Shown in pieces: positions 1 to 10,404 of a DNA stretch of 64,000 nt. How positions within the stretch are numbered: position 1 is the stretch's first letter; the number at the start of each line of letters is the position of its first letter. Source of the stretch: Rhizomys pruinosus (taxonomy: Eukaryota; Chordata; Mammalia; Rodentia; Spalacidae); contig VZQC01007982.1 of NCBI GenBank assembly GCA_009823505.1, positions 2,371,150-2,435,149 on the forward strand, written 5' to 3'. Under the pieces are notes generated by a model. The model saw nothing but the letters and a program-made list of their open reading frames with translations. It made no database searches and was not told the origin of the DNA. Made by a program: the position numbers and the translations under genes.

Positions 1-118
1 GCAGAATGCATGAACCCTGGTGGGGCGGGGGGCATGGAAAGGAAAATGATAAATTGGATTGAGAAATGATGTATGACAAAGTTAATAATAATAAAAATAT
101 TTAAAAAATAAATGAAAG
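1..118 (+). mobile_element. L1 3' UTR end and A-rich tail (cut by window edge)
   Basis: Contains the motif gcagaatgcatgaac, a G-rich run, and aaattggattgagaaatg, the same order seen at the 3' ends of the L1 copies near 12.5 kb and 47.8 kb. It ends in an A-rich tail. The body lies outside the window. Confidence 0.85.
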
Positions 119-168
119 AAACTGAAACTGTGAATAATAAAAAGAACTCAGCTAGTGTCCGAACTGAA

Positions 169-405
169 GAGCTGGAGAGCTGAATGGTGCACACTGGTAG
201 TATCGGCACTTTAAGAGCATTAGCAGCTTTTGCAGAGGACTTGGGTTTGGTTCCCAGCATCCACATAGCAGCTAACAACCACCTATAACTCTAGTTCTAG
301 GGGATCCGATGTCCTCTTCTGACTTCTATGGGCATTGCATGACATGGGTTCACCTACTTAGATGGAGGCATTGCATTCATATATATAAAAATAATAAATA
401 AAATA
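169..405 (+). mobile_element. B2 SINE, diverged
   Basis: The order is a GCTGGAGAG start, a degraded A box, a B box reading gggtttggttcccagc, then cctcttctgacttctatgggcattgcatgac and an AT-rich tail. This is the standard order of the B2 copies in the window. The 5' third is poorly conserved, so it is an old copy. Confidence 0.85.
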
Positions 406-420
406 TTGTTTTAAAAGAGC

Positions 421-500
421 TAGAGGCAGGAGGATTGGAAGTTCAAGGTCATCTTTGGTTTCACAGTGAGTTTAAGACCTGTCTCAGCTTTGTCTCCAGA
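421..500 (+). mobile_element. B1-related fragment, 5' truncated
   Basis: Matches the middle and end of B1: gaggcaggaggattggaagttc, then a stretch like 'cacagtgagtttaagacctgtctca'. The first half of the monomer is absent and divergence is high. Confidence 0.6.
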
Positions 501-1188
501 GAGAGAAATGAGGGTAAGAGGGTGGAGAGGAGGTCACGTTCATGGGTGGGGAGATGCTATGGTGGTGTGGATTTTACCAGTATTAGGTGATAACTACGTA
601 AATTTAATATGATAAAAAGTTTAGCATGATTTGCCTTCAGATGACAAATCGATTATAAAATTCATATGAAATAAATGTACACAAGAGCCAAACTAATTAT
701 GAATAAAAGAGAATTGCCTTCCTAAGTAAGCATTGATAATACCATTTAACAATTGAATTACTCTCCTGTAGTGCACTGCTGTAGGAATGGACACAGATCT
801 GTAAAAAACAACAGAGTTTCCATACAAACTCAAGTGTGTATGAGTCCTCGCTATTAGACCAGGAAGGCCTTCCCAAATGGAAGAAGAGAAAGGCAGCCGG
901 TTCTACTAGGGCAGTGGGACTCATAGTTTGGTGTTCAGACCATAGAGGCTTGAGTGAGTTCTGAGCAGCAATTTGCTATTTCTATCAGAACTGTCCTGAG
1001 GGGTATTAAGCATCCAGTCACCAGCACTCTAGGCTATATTCTTCCAAACTACTTCTTTGGCCTTCTCAGAATGTTTCTAGGCCAATGTAAAGTTGACTAA
1101 GTAAGTTTTTTACTCAAATAAGCTGCTATGGCAAATTCCGCAATCTAGAAAAATTGGAAATAACATAGGATTCCATGTTCAGGTGTAT
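501..1188. other. Unassigned sequence
   Basis: No repeat family or gene recognised. A 75-residue minus-strand frame at 697-924 has no domain, and no splice or promoter context was seen. Confidence 0.5.
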
Positions 1189-1353
1189 ATTAGTTACTTT
1201 TCTGTTGCTGTGCTAAAAAATTATGACCAAAAGCAACTTACAGAAGAAAGAGTTTATCTGGGCTTACAGTGCCAGAGGGTTAAGAGTCCATTGTGACAGG
1301 GAGGCATGGGAGCAGGAGCTGAAAGCCGGGAGAGAGAAAGGGAGGGAGGGAGG

Positions 1354-1429
<76 letters not shown>

Positions 1430-1611
1430 TGGAAGTGAGGCAAGGATACAAACTCTTGAAGTCTACCCCCAGGGACATACTTCCTCAGTAAGGCTGGGCC
1501 CCCTAAAAAGTGCATACTCTCTCCAAATAGCACCACCAACTGGGGATCAAGTCTTCAAATACACAAATACATGAGCCTATGAGGGACATTTCTCACTCAA
1601 ACAACCACAAG
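1189..1611 (-). mobile_element. MaLR-type LTR (MT/ORR1 group), reverse orientation
   Basis: Begins tattagttacttttctgttgctgtg and ends in a segment like 'caccaactggggatcaagtcttcaaata...gagcctatgaggga', which is the reverse complement of the usual rodent MaLR LTR order. A (GA)n microsatellite has expanded inside it. The LTR stands alone, without internal retroviral sequence. Confidence 0.8.
1338..1428. repeat. (GGGA)n then (GA)n microsatellite
   Basis: About five GGGA/GGGAG units run into roughly 70 bases of pure GA. It lies inside the LTR at a place where other copies have a short purine run, so it probably grew from that seed. It produces false Arg/Glu and Ser/Leu open frames on the two strands. 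Confidence 0.98.
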
Positions 1612-1639
1612 GTATTTATGCCAAGGAATACTCTCTAAC

Positions 1640-2075
1640 CTGTGTTCAAACTGCCATGTCCAAGATATCCATAGTAAATTTATTGTAATGAAAACCTAGA
1701 AGCAACATGTTCAGTAGATGAAGAGATAGATTCCCAGGAATGTAGTCACAATACTGATGGGACAGTATTCAGCAAATGAATCAATTAATTTGTATGTATC
1801 AATATTGAGAGATATCAGATACATACTATCAAGTGTAACTTACAGAATTCTGCATTCAATATTATACCCTTTGTATAAAACTTAATATCATTCTATTTAT
1901 AGTTCATATATAATTTAAAAACAACACTGAAGAAATGCACACTAAATTGATGATGGCGATGATACCTGGGAAGGACAGATAGGAAATAAGACTGAGAATG
2001 ATAAGGAAGAAGCTTCCATTTTATGCAGAATTGTTCTATTTATCTTATTTTACAAAACGAAGTACAAATCACATC
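1640..2075 (+). mobile_element. Ancient L1 (L1M-type) ORF2 end / 3' UTR fragment
   Basis: Degraded but ordered matches to old mammalian L1: a 'cctagaagcaacatgttcagtagatgaagagat' block, then 'acagtattcagcaaatgaatcaat', then a UTR-like stretch with 'gatgatggcgatgatacctgggaaggac'. No frame survives. Confidence 0.6.
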
Positions 2076-2135
2076 TGGATACTAGGAACATAAAATTCAT
2101 TACTCCTTGTGCTTTTCTTCATTTCTTAAACCATA

Positions 2136-2221
2136 GGAAGAGTAGGAAAAAGACAAAGCAGAGGAAGAGGAGGAGGAAGGAAGAAAAAAATAGAAGGAGA
2201 AAAGAGAAGATGGGTAAAGGA
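2136..2221. repeat. Polypurine low-complexity tract
   Basis: About 85 bases, almost all A and G, with GAGGAGGAGGA runs. It gives a Ser-rich minus-strand frame (2100-2300) that is an artefact of composition. Confidence 0.9.
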
Positions 2222-2224
2222 CAG

Positions 2225-3069
2225 AGTAGTACCTGCAGCCCCAGTTATCCCTCACAGATGAATAAGCACGAGATACATTTCTCCTTGAAATCGGCCTCAC
2301 TGCATAGAAGGAGATGCATTCACATGGCCTTGAGAAACTATTTAATAAATTATTTAAAAATTATTATCATTAGATAATGAGAACTACGTTTCTTTTTTAT
2401 GTATTCCCTTCTAGGAAATGCAGCTAAATTTCAGGCTCAGCAGTGATAATTAACTCATTTCGAGTGCTTCATAGTCTGTATCTAATCCTTTTGGATGTCT
2501 ATTTTTTTAATTCTTCACTTTCCTACTTCATATACTGTCTCAGTCCAAGTGAATATGGGAAAATAATCGAGGTTCAAATCCTTAACCTAAAGAAAATGAA
2601 GGGTGGGAGAAAACAAGAAGAACCCTCCTCTTGAATTCTAACAATTCTAAATGTGTATAGTAGGATGACGGGAGTCATTTGTTCTGTTGTAAGAACTGGG
2701 TCTTGGCATGAACTTGATATAACACCCTTCAAGCACCTTTGCTTGGCACCTGGAAGCTTGTTTTGGACACTGGTGAGCAGCATGGGTTTGCAGGCTAAGG
2801 CTGCAGGGACCTATGCTTGCTACAGACTACAATGGAGGGTTGAGTGGCTGTCGACGGGGTGGTGTTGTTTGCAGTAGAAGGCCGACTGCTGTGTGTTGTC
2901 TGTGGCTTACCAACTAGAGATCTGACTTTAGAGTCAAGTCCACCAGTGGAACATGCTTCTGGTTTTGATTCCACTACTGATATGTTTTCAACATCAGTCG
3001 GTGAACATATAATGACCTCGGGATGAGGATGACATGGAAGGCACACTACTTGGATCAATGTCAGCATCT
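2225..3069. other. Unassigned sequence
   Basis: AT-rich at first, then mixed composition. Overlapping open frames on both strands between 2653 and 3067 have no recognisable domain. Confidence 0.5.
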
Positions 3070-3345
3070 ATTTTATGCTGTTACTGAGTGCTGGACTGAG
3101 TAATTAATAATCAACAGAAATTCAGTTTTCACAGTTCTGGAGGTGGGAAGTCCAAGCTGTGGGTCTGGAAACTAGGGGAGTGTCTTCTTGCTCTGTCTTC
3201 CAGAGGAAGAAGTGCAAAGAGAGGATGAGAGGCAAAGAGTAGATAACTTACCCTTTTAAGGAGCCAACTCATGCAATGATGACATAATCCACCTGCCAGG
3301 AAAGAGTCTGCATGGCAGAGCCCTCATCTCTCCCTAGGCCCTACC
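3070..3345 (-). mobile_element. Old MaLR-type LTR, reverse orientation
   Basis: Matches the reverse of an old MST/MLT-like LTR: 'tcacagttctggaggtgggaagtccaag', 'tgtcttcttgctctgtcttccaga', and 'cttttaaggagccaactcatg'. Divergence is high and the ends are approximate. Confidence 0.55.
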
Positions 3346-3525
3346 CCCTGGCACTGTGCTCTGGGGGTTGTTTCTAGCACAGGATTTGGAGGGACATATC
3401 CATGGCAGGTGGAATCTGGGTACCACCATTGCCACCTGTGACCAGGGCAAGTTATTCTTTTCAGTCATATTCTCTTCATTTTCAAATAGAGATCCCATAT
3501 CTCACAAAATAAATCAAGTATATTT

Positions 3526-3731
3526 AAGCTGGGCATGGGTGTATGTGCCCCAGATGCCGCCAAGGGTGGGCTGGGAGAGATGGGTGGACCCTGAGAGTCT
3601 AGCCAGCCGAGCCCAAACAGTGAGCTTCCAGTTCACTGAGAGACCCTGTCTCAAGGAGAGAAGGTAGAAAATGAGAGGACCGGACACATGACATCCTCCT
3701 CTGGTATATGCACCCTCCCACACATGTGTCT

Positions 3732-3735
<4 letters not shown>
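3526..3735 (+). mobile_element. B4-type SINE
   Basis: A B1-like head (agctgggcatgg) is followed by 'agccagccgagcccaaacagtgagcttccagttcactgagagaccctgtctcaagg' and a 'gacatcctcctctggtatatgcac' tail running into CA repeats. This is the order of rodent B4 SINEs. Confidence 0.75.
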
Positions 3736-3772
<37 letters not shown>

Positions 3773-3790
3773 TAAAAACACACAAACATA
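3734..3790. repeat. (CA)n microsatellite in a B4 tail
   Basis: About 36 bases of uninterrupted CA, then interrupted CA/CATA units. CA growth in the B4 tail is typical for this SINE. Confidence 0.97.
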
Positions 3791-3940
3791 CACACAGACC
3801 ATCTATTCAATCAGTTTATCAGTCTTTATACACTATGTCTGGTGATACTTGTAATGAGGAGAATGTGATTTCATATTTTGCCTTTATTTTTTATTATGTC
3901 TATCACATAGTATATTTATGAGTTATAATAAGGGATATGA

Positions 3941-4090
3941 GCCGGGCGTGGTGGTGCATGCCTTTAATCCTAGCACTTGGGAGGCAGAGGCAGGTGGATC
4001 TTTGTGAGTTCAAGGCCAGCCTGGTCTACAGAGCGAGTTCCAGGACAGCTGGGGCTACAGGGAGACCCTGTCTCAAAAAGANAAAAAAAA
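3941..4090 (+). mobile_element. B1 SINE, full length
   Basis: Starts gccgggcgtggtggtgcatg and runs through gggaggcagaggcagg and gttcaaggccagcctgg to an A-rich tail. It is flanked by agggatatga (3931-3940) and agagatacga (4091-4100), a diverged target duplication. The only ambiguous base of the window (n, 4082) lies in its tail. Confidence 0.95.
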
Positions 4091-4100
4091 AGAGATACGA

Positions 4101-4802
4101 AAGAAATCTTTGAGGGAAAGCTAGAGAGCTAGTTTTAATGAAAACTATTATAATGAGGATTATTACAATGAAAAGCCCCCACTTCCAAGGGTAAAATGTG
4201 TCAGCGACTGAATTTATCTGTTTTATGGACTCTACTGCCTTTGACGTCAGGAACAATTGATCATATGTACCAGCCACTATGATGCATCTGACTGCTGACT
4301 TCTGGAAATGCTGAATTACACGGCCCATAGTTTGGCTCAAGTGCTAAAGAACCTGTCCTCCCTTCCCTCCTTCTGTATCAGCTGTGTCTCCTTGGTTGGT
4401 CCCGACACCTCCAGTTCCCTTGGGTAGATGCCACTGATTGAACTGTAGGGAGAGCCAGAACACACTTCCATACAGAAGTAACAAACTCTTAGCAAGGAAA
4501 GAGGACCTTTCCACGAATGGATGTTAAAATTGTGTATATAGGGCATCCCAGAGCCTCTTTTTGGCTCATGACTTCTGATTGAGAACAACACACATTCTCT
4601 ATCTATGGTAGGATTGTCCCACAGAGAAACCCACATGGCCATCAAGCACCACTCCCTAACCCCACCCAAGAAAGGTGATTCCTTCCTGGGTTGATCATTC
4701 TCAGACCCATCTGCCACAAGCACATTTCCAGGAATGGTTTGTGAGTTAGTGGTGCACTATTGCCATCACTTTGCCCAAGGGACAAGCAAGTGTCTTTCTC
4801 AC
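4101..4802. other. Unassigned sequence
   Basis: No repeat recognised. Minus-strand frames of 104-128 residues (4026-4723) carry no known motif, and the first one reads out of the B1. Confidence 0.5.
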
Positions 4803-4805
4803 ACA

Positions 4806-5180
4806 CTGTGTAAGCCACTTTTCTCATTGCTGTGAAAAAATATCTGACAAAACAAGGAGGGGACAGCTTATTTTGGCCTCCAGTTTTAGTGGATCCAGTC
4901 CCTGATGGCTGAGAGGGCATGGCAGAAAGCAGGCATGTGGGGCGGCTGATCGCATGGCATCTGCAGTCAGGAAGCAAAGGGAGCTGAATGCTGGAGCCCA
5001 GCTCGCTTTCTCCTTTTTATTCCACCCATGCCCATGGAATGCCATTGTCCATATTTAAGTTTGGTCTTCCCACCTCTGTTAACCCAATTGAAAAACTCCC
5101 TCATAGACATGCCCAGATGTTTGTCTCCTGGGTAATTCCAGAGCCTGTCAAGTTGACCATCAATATAAACCATGACATAT
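4806..5180 (-). mobile_element. MaLR-type LTR (ORR1-like), reverse orientation
   Basis: Shows ttctcattgctgtgaaaaaat, 'agtccctgatggctgagagggcatggcag', 'agctcgctttctcctttttattc' and 'tcctgggtaattccagagcctgtcaagttgacc', the reverse order of an ORR1-like LTR. Its sense-strand relative is at 56.9-57.5 kb. An L1-ended insertion lies just outside its far end. Confidence 0.8.
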
Positions 5181-5216
5181 GCTTGTTCATGACTCCCATA
5201 TACCTCCATCACAACC

Positions 5217-5232
5217 AAGAGCAACCAGCTCC
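5217..5232. repeat. Target site duplication, left copy
   Basis: aagagcaaccagctcc, repeated exactly at 5931-5946. The pair bounds the 698-bp L1-ended insertion. Confidence 0.95.
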
Positions 5233-5930
5233 GAAAAGGGGCACAGGTGGATGAGAAGCAAAACAGTCTACTTTCTCTGGAGTTGTTGTCTTGGTCTCTA
5301 GTCAATTCTGGCTGTTTTTTTTCATGGGCTGACAGCTTGTCCAGGCATAACCTTTCTATCCTACTAATGAAGCACACACAATTAGATATATAGGTATTTA
5401 AACAGTATAATATATAGCCTTTCGATCCTACTAATGAAGCACACGCAATTAGATATATAGGTATTTAAACAGTACTAATTGTTATGGTAGATTACTTTGG
5501 TATAGACACAGATGTGCCCCTTTTCTAAGCCTAGGGAACAATCTGTGGAAGAGGGGGCGCAGTAGAATGTAAGGGCTGCGATTGGGGTGAATGGTGAAAC
5601 TACAACAATATAGACTGGACACTCATTTGATCAACTTGATTGAACATACAAGCCCCCCCTGCTGGATGGTGGGATCCATGAGCTGTATGGGTTTGGGCAC
5701 AACTGCTTGCAAATTGGTTTTACATGAAGGATGCTTGTACTCACAAATTATCACTTATTGTTAAAAAAATGAAAACAAAACAAAACAAAACAGAGAAAGA
5801 TGCAGAAAAGTTACGGCAGAATGCATGATCTGGGATGGGTAGGGGTGGGGTGGGGGGAAGGGAAAGGGATATATGCCTGAACTGAATTGGAAAATGATGT
5901 ATGAAATACACAAAGCATCAATAAAAAAAA
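5233..5930 (+). mobile_element. L1-ended insertion with an unassigned 5' body
   Basis: The last ~130 bases are a clear L1 3' end (gcagaatgcatgatctggg, a G-rich run, gatgtatgaaatacacaaagc, poly A). An exact 16-bp duplication flanks the whole segment, so it inserted as one unit by L1-type retrotransposition. The 5' ~560 bases do not match the other L1 copies here. They include a 67-bp tandem duplication and an A-rich run at 5762-5793. It could be an L1 subfamily with a different 3' UTR or a chimeric cDNA. Confidence 0.7.
5351..5474. repeat. Two-copy tandem duplication, 67-bp period
   Basis: 57 bases starting cctttctatcctactaatg (5351-5407) recur at 5418-5474 with two changes. Ten bases, taatatatag, separate the copies. 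It lies inside the L1-ended insertion. Confidence 0.95.
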
Positions 5931-5946
5931 AAGAGCAACCAGCTCC
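5931..5946. repeat. Target site duplication, right copy
   Basis: Identical to 5217-5232 and directly after the poly(A) of the insertion. Confidence 0.95.
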
Positions 5947-6567
5947 AACTGAGACTTAAAATCTGACTAGTTTCCTGAACAGGTGGGTATAACAACACAG
6001 TTCCCCCGGGGACTATTCACAGATATAGTTATGTACAACGGGAAAGAAAACATAGCAAGAAGGGAAACGGTCAAGATTGGGAGAAAAGACAACTTTGGGG
6101 TATGTCTTTTCCGATTGAGGAGGAGAGACTATAGTCAAAGCTGAGGAAATGTGTTACCGTTACGTTGGGGTAGGTGATGGTGCTGGGGAGGAAACTTCTG
6201 TGGCTAAACAGTATTTGCAGGATTATTTCTCTATTTATTGAGGTTGGCTCCCTATTCCTAAGGCTCTGCTATCTCCCAGGTGGTTTTTGAATGAGGGCCA
6301 CTGTCATCTAGCTCTGCACTGGAAGGTGGGTCATCCACCTTCCTAGGAAAGGAAACAGAGGGCACAGAGAAGCTCAGCTCCTCTGGGGGAGGGGGACTTA
6401 GTGTGTGCCTGTCTAGGACAGTGAGCCTGGCCTGAGACTCCGGAAGCCTCTTCGTGAGGTCGGCAGGAGTTTGGCCATTTCTACCCGGGAGGGAGGAGCT
6501 CTCTGTCCTCCATAGCCCTTCACTCAGGACCTTAGGCATTAAATTCCTGCAAGTAGTAATACATTTC
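5947..6567. other. Unassigned sequence
   Basis: No family recognised. A 184-residue minus-strand frame (6258-6812) crosses into the LTR-like block. It has no domain, and a frame of this length can occur by chance in GC-richer DNA. Confidence 0.45.
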
Positions 6568-6813
6568 TGTGTTCTCAAACCAGATTTGCTTCCCCGAAAA
6601 CTAGCCCCAGCCCATTCCGATGTCCTTCCCTTCCCGCCATTGAGCAAGGCCCTTCCCTCCCCCAACTGGCTATAAAAATGCTTCCCCTTCCTTATTAAAT
6701 GATCTGTCCTCCTACAGGGTCTCCCGGGTGTCTTTTCCCGTTGTACTTGCTGCTGCTCAGAGGACCTGCTGTTCACTTCCTCCTTCCCTGTCCAGCTCTG
6801 AGGCCGGAACACA
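6568..6813 (+). mobile_element. Candidate solo LTR
   Basis: A block starting TGTG and ending AACACA holds a TATA box (tataaaaat, 6671-6679), then attaaat at 6693-6699 as a possible polyadenylation signal, then a pyrimidine-rich stretch. This is the U3-R-U5 order of an LTR. No clean short target duplication was found, so the boundaries are uncertain. Confidence 0.4.
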
Positions 6814-7756
6814 ATGGTCTGAATACTGTCTGGCAGAGATCAGGCAAGGGAAGGGAAGCCCGGTACTCTGTGATCTGGCTCAGCATTTGCACTTGTTCCC
6901 CCTATGGGCCTATGGTCAGAACAGTCCCATGCTCCAGCTTAGTAAAGCTTGGACGCACAGCCTTCCTATGTTCCCAGGACAGCATCTGGGACCTGGCAGC
7001 AAAGAATGTGATTTGCCAGTGAAATAGTTTTACAGCACAAACACTGCTACCCTAGGACTCAAGAGAAAAGAACAACGGGGCATGGAAAGGACCCTTCTTG
7101 CTCTTTTGTAAGAAACTGACAGGTCTGTGAGGTTGATAGGATGCAACTCTCCTGGGATCTTGCCAGATCGTGGGGAGATGGCCTCCTCGGCAGCATCTCC
7201 CACCGGCAGCAATCCCTGGGTCAAAGGACCACTGCAAGGTGTTTGGTATAGGCAAGGGGCAACCTCAACAATTCTACATCTAGTTTCTCAACTTTATAGT
7301 AAAGAGATAACTTAGTTTTGTGGGAGGCCCATGCTTCTCCCTAACATCTGACTAGGTATCTAGATTAGGACTTGTGACATGGGTTTTCTCCACATTCCCT
7401 TCCATTCAGGCCTTGGGTGGAATCTGTGACTCAGATATGACTCTAGCTGGAGGGGTCCCTGTAGGCTAGTGAATGTACTTCCAGTGCTTCATAGAGCATT
7501 GAAGGGTCCCATGGGTAGCTCAGGACCCATAAGGCCGATCTTCGAAGCTCTGCCTTTCATCTTAACAAGACAGAGAAGCTTCTTCTCTAAAGCCATGGCT
7601 AAATAATACATAGAATCCTTGCATTGAGTAGGACAGCTCCCAGGACCTCCTGGGTGCTCAGATTCTTCCCTGGCTGCTGAGATTTCCCTACAGTCATGGG
7701 CTGCAGCCTCCAAGGCAGGAGAGGGTCTAGATGCTAGCTCTCCTTTCTTTTGGGGT
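6814..7756. other. Unassigned sequence
   Basis: Mixed composition without a recognised repeat. Open frames up to 107 residues enter from the preceding LTR-like block and carry no known motif. Confidence 0.5.
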
Positions 7757-7773
7757 CTTGGAATATAATTTTT

Positions 7774-7912
7774 TTGTTAACACAGGTTCTCCCAGTGGCC
7801 CACACTGGCCTGAAACTCCCTATGTAGACCAGACTAGCCTCACTCTCACAGAGATCTACCTGCCTCTGCTTCTCCAGTACTGGGACTAAAGGCATGCACC
7901 ACTATGCCCAGC
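7774..7912 (-). mobile_element. B1 SINE, diverged
   Basis: Reverse B1 order: 'ctgaaactccctatgtagaccagac', 'atctacctgcctctgc', tgggactaaaggcatgcacc. It is flanked by ttggaatataattttt (left) and ttggagtataattttt (right), a target duplication with one change. Confidence 0.92.
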
Positions 7913-8174
7913 TTTGGAGTATAATTTTTCTCCACGTATTGTAAATATTTAGTGAAAACTCGAGCCTGGAATTCAAGTCAGGAAGACTCAGGTTTGCTCA
8001 GACAGGCAGCTACGTGATTCGAACCTACAGTATCATCTCTCAGGGTTTTCGTAACCTGTACCAGAAAGAACATGAAGAAAGAATTACCGACTTCACATAG
8101 ATGTTAGAACTACATGGCACAGACACGTGGGAACACTTACTGATGCTAAGTGCCTAGTCAATACCTTCCTCTTG

Positions 8175-8595
8175 CTTTGAATTTTTTAAAGAAATATCAC
8201 ATGTACAGACAAGTGCATAAATCATAAATGTGTAGTAACTCACTTCACAAAGTGAGCACACCCCGAGAAACCAGCACTTTAGCTTAAGAAACAGAACATT
8301 TCCTGCATCCTAGAAGTCCCAGGGGCCCCACTCTGGGCATTACCCCTCCTCATGGAGAAGCATTATCTTCCAACACCATAAATTAGTTAGCTTACCTTAA
8401 AAATTTATATAAACGGAGTCAGAACTCTACTGTGTCTGGCTTTTTTCATTCAGTCTTATGTTGTCAGACCCACACAATTTCCCCTTTTATTTTAATGCTT
8501 ACTTGGATACAGCTTCATAGAATATAACATCTTGCACTGTCCACTCTCTACCTCCTGTTTTATGTTGAAAGCTATTCATTTTTCCCTGTAAGGCA
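8175..8595 (-). mobile_element. Ancient L1 (L1M-type) 3' UTR fragment, reverse
   Basis: Follows the antisense order known from old L1: 'agtgcataaatcataaatgtgtag', 'gaaacagaacatttcctgcatcc', 'atataaacggagtcagaac', then 'ctactgtgtctggcttttttcattcag'. Highly diverged. Confidence 0.65.
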
Positions 8596-8853
8596 AGACA
8601 GCTGATAGTCCACAACAATTAGATGGACTCTGGCGCTTTCCCCATTTGCCTATAGTTAATGGCACGAGACCTGAGGGTCACCAGCAGATCACAGCTAGAG
8701 TGCTCAGGGGACCACACACTTGCTGAGTTCATGTTGGCATCTATGAGGTCTTTTCAACAGATGCCATGGTTTGAATCTCTTCCTTGAGTTCCTATGTTGG
8801 AAACAATTCCTAATACAATAGAGTTGAGGATGAGACTTTAAGAAGTAATTATG

Positions 8854-9117
8854 GGGGTTGGAGAGATGGCTCAGTGGTTAAAAGCACTGACTGATCTTGC
8901 AGAAGACCCAGGTTTGGTTCTCAGCACCCACATGGTGGCTAACAACCACCTGTAATTTCAGTTCTAGGGAATCTGATGCCCTCTTCTGACCTCCATGAAC
9001 ATTGCATGACAGGGGTGCACTTACACACAGGCAGGAACTCATATACATAATGTATGTATATACATATGTATATACATTATGTATATGAGTACACTCATAC
9101 ACATAAAATATTTAAAA
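8854..9117 (+). mobile_element. B2 SINE
   Basis: Has ggagagatggctcagtggtt (A box region), a B box, cctcttctgacctcc and an AT-rich 3' end. Flanks agaagtaattatg (8841-8853) and agaaataattatg (9119-9131) are the target duplication with one change. The tail holds a 20-bp palindrome, gtatatacatatgtatatac, within TATA/CATA repeats. Confidence 0.95.
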
Positions 9118-9345
9118 AAGAAATAATTATGTCATAAAGCCTATGCCTACATGATCAGATTAATGTTGTCATGAGGGAGGGTTAGTCATCATGGAAGTGG
9201 GTTCCTGGTAAAAGGATGAGTTCAGCTTCCCTCGTGCCCCTCCTCCTTGCCCTCTTATGTACTTGTGGCCATGGACACTTATTCCCTTGTCCTTCTCCCT
9301 TTCAACATGGTGTGATATGGAAACTCACCTTAAGATGATACATCT

Positions 9346-9619
9346 GGGGCTGGAGAGATGGCCTGGCAGTTGGGAGTGCTGACTGTTCTTGCAGAGGACC
9401 CAGGTTCGATCCCCAGCACCCACCTGGTGACTGAGAACCGTCTTTAGCTCCAGTTCCAGGGGAGTCCGATGCCCTCTTCTGACCTCTGTGGCAAACCTAC
9501 ATGCAGACAGTACATTCATACACATATGAAAATAAATAGAATTTAAAAAATAAAAATAAAAAAAACAAAAAAAGAAGCCCTTTGGAATCATCTCCAAATA
9601 AAAAGTTAAAAAAAAAAAA
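9346..9619 (+). mobile_element. B2 SINE with extra 3' sequence
   Basis: A B2 body runs to an A-rich stretch near 9541-9573. About 34 bases of unrelated sequence follow (9574-9607), ending ccaaataaaaagtt, and then a run of A. The 14-bp duplication aagatgatacatct (9332-9345 and 9620-9633) encloses the B2, the extra piece and the second A run together, so all arrived in one event. Confidence 0.93.
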
Positions 9620-9633
9620 AAGATGATACATCT

Positions 9634-10404
9634 TGGACTTCCCAGGCCCCAGGATTATAAGAAAGAAATCTCTGTTCTTTATAAAATACCTAAGTCAAGC
9701 GTTGTGTTACAGCAGAGAGAAAAAGGACCCAAATGATAGGAACCCAGCCCGAGAAGACACTACCACTGCTTCCTGTTCTTGGTGACTATGCGTTTCTAAA
9801 GAAAACCTCCCAATGGGCTCTTCATCAAAGCCCTGCTTCTCTTCTTAGCATGACAGAAAAGGTTCCCCTCCACAAGTCATGGGATAAATAATAGATGAAA
9901 CTATTGCATTTGAATAGCATAGTTCTTGGGATCTCAGAATATTTTACTGAGGCATTAAAGGAAGTTCTCATCTCCATACCCTATGGAGAGGAATGGGGTG
10001 CATTCCTGTCTGCAGAAACTGGATGGAAGTGAGACCTGAAGATGCCCAGGGGGGCTGTGAGTCTTACTTAAAAATTTTAACAAAAACAAAGACTGTGAAG
10101 AGAACCTATTGGATTTTCATTTGCCTTGTATCTTACATGTCACTCTAACCAGCCACATAGTCAAAGGAAGCGGAACACAGTTTCCATGATTTTGGAATCA
10201 ATGTTCGGTCTTTGCAATCTCTCAGTGCTGATTTCTTCAGTGGCTAAGTGGATGCTGATGCAGTGTGACAGTGATTTTTAAGATAACAAGATGATTAATG
10301 CCAAGAATTTGGGGTACAAATATCCTAATGACAAAGCTCCTTATTTCTTATGCTGGTCTGCAATATTGTGCCTTTGAAGAATTATTTTTTTAAAGCTACT
10401 CTAC
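9634..10404. other. Unassigned sequence
   Basis: No repeat or gene recognised and no long open frame. Confidence 0.5.

Noticed and set aside
1338..1428. Arg/Glu-rich protein or Ser/Leu-rich signal-like frames
   Set aside because: These are translations of a GA microsatellite.
4082..4082. Single n as a sign of a gap or join
   Set aside because: It is one ambiguous base in the A-rich tail of a B1, where base calling is difficult.
6258..6812. 184-residue minus-strand open frame
   Set aside because: It overlaps an LTR-like block, shows no domain, and has no supporting promoter or splice structure.
8878..9102. Small proteins rich in Tyr, Thr and Val in B2 tails
   Set aside because: These are translations of SINE bodies and tails, and similar frames recur in most B2 copies.
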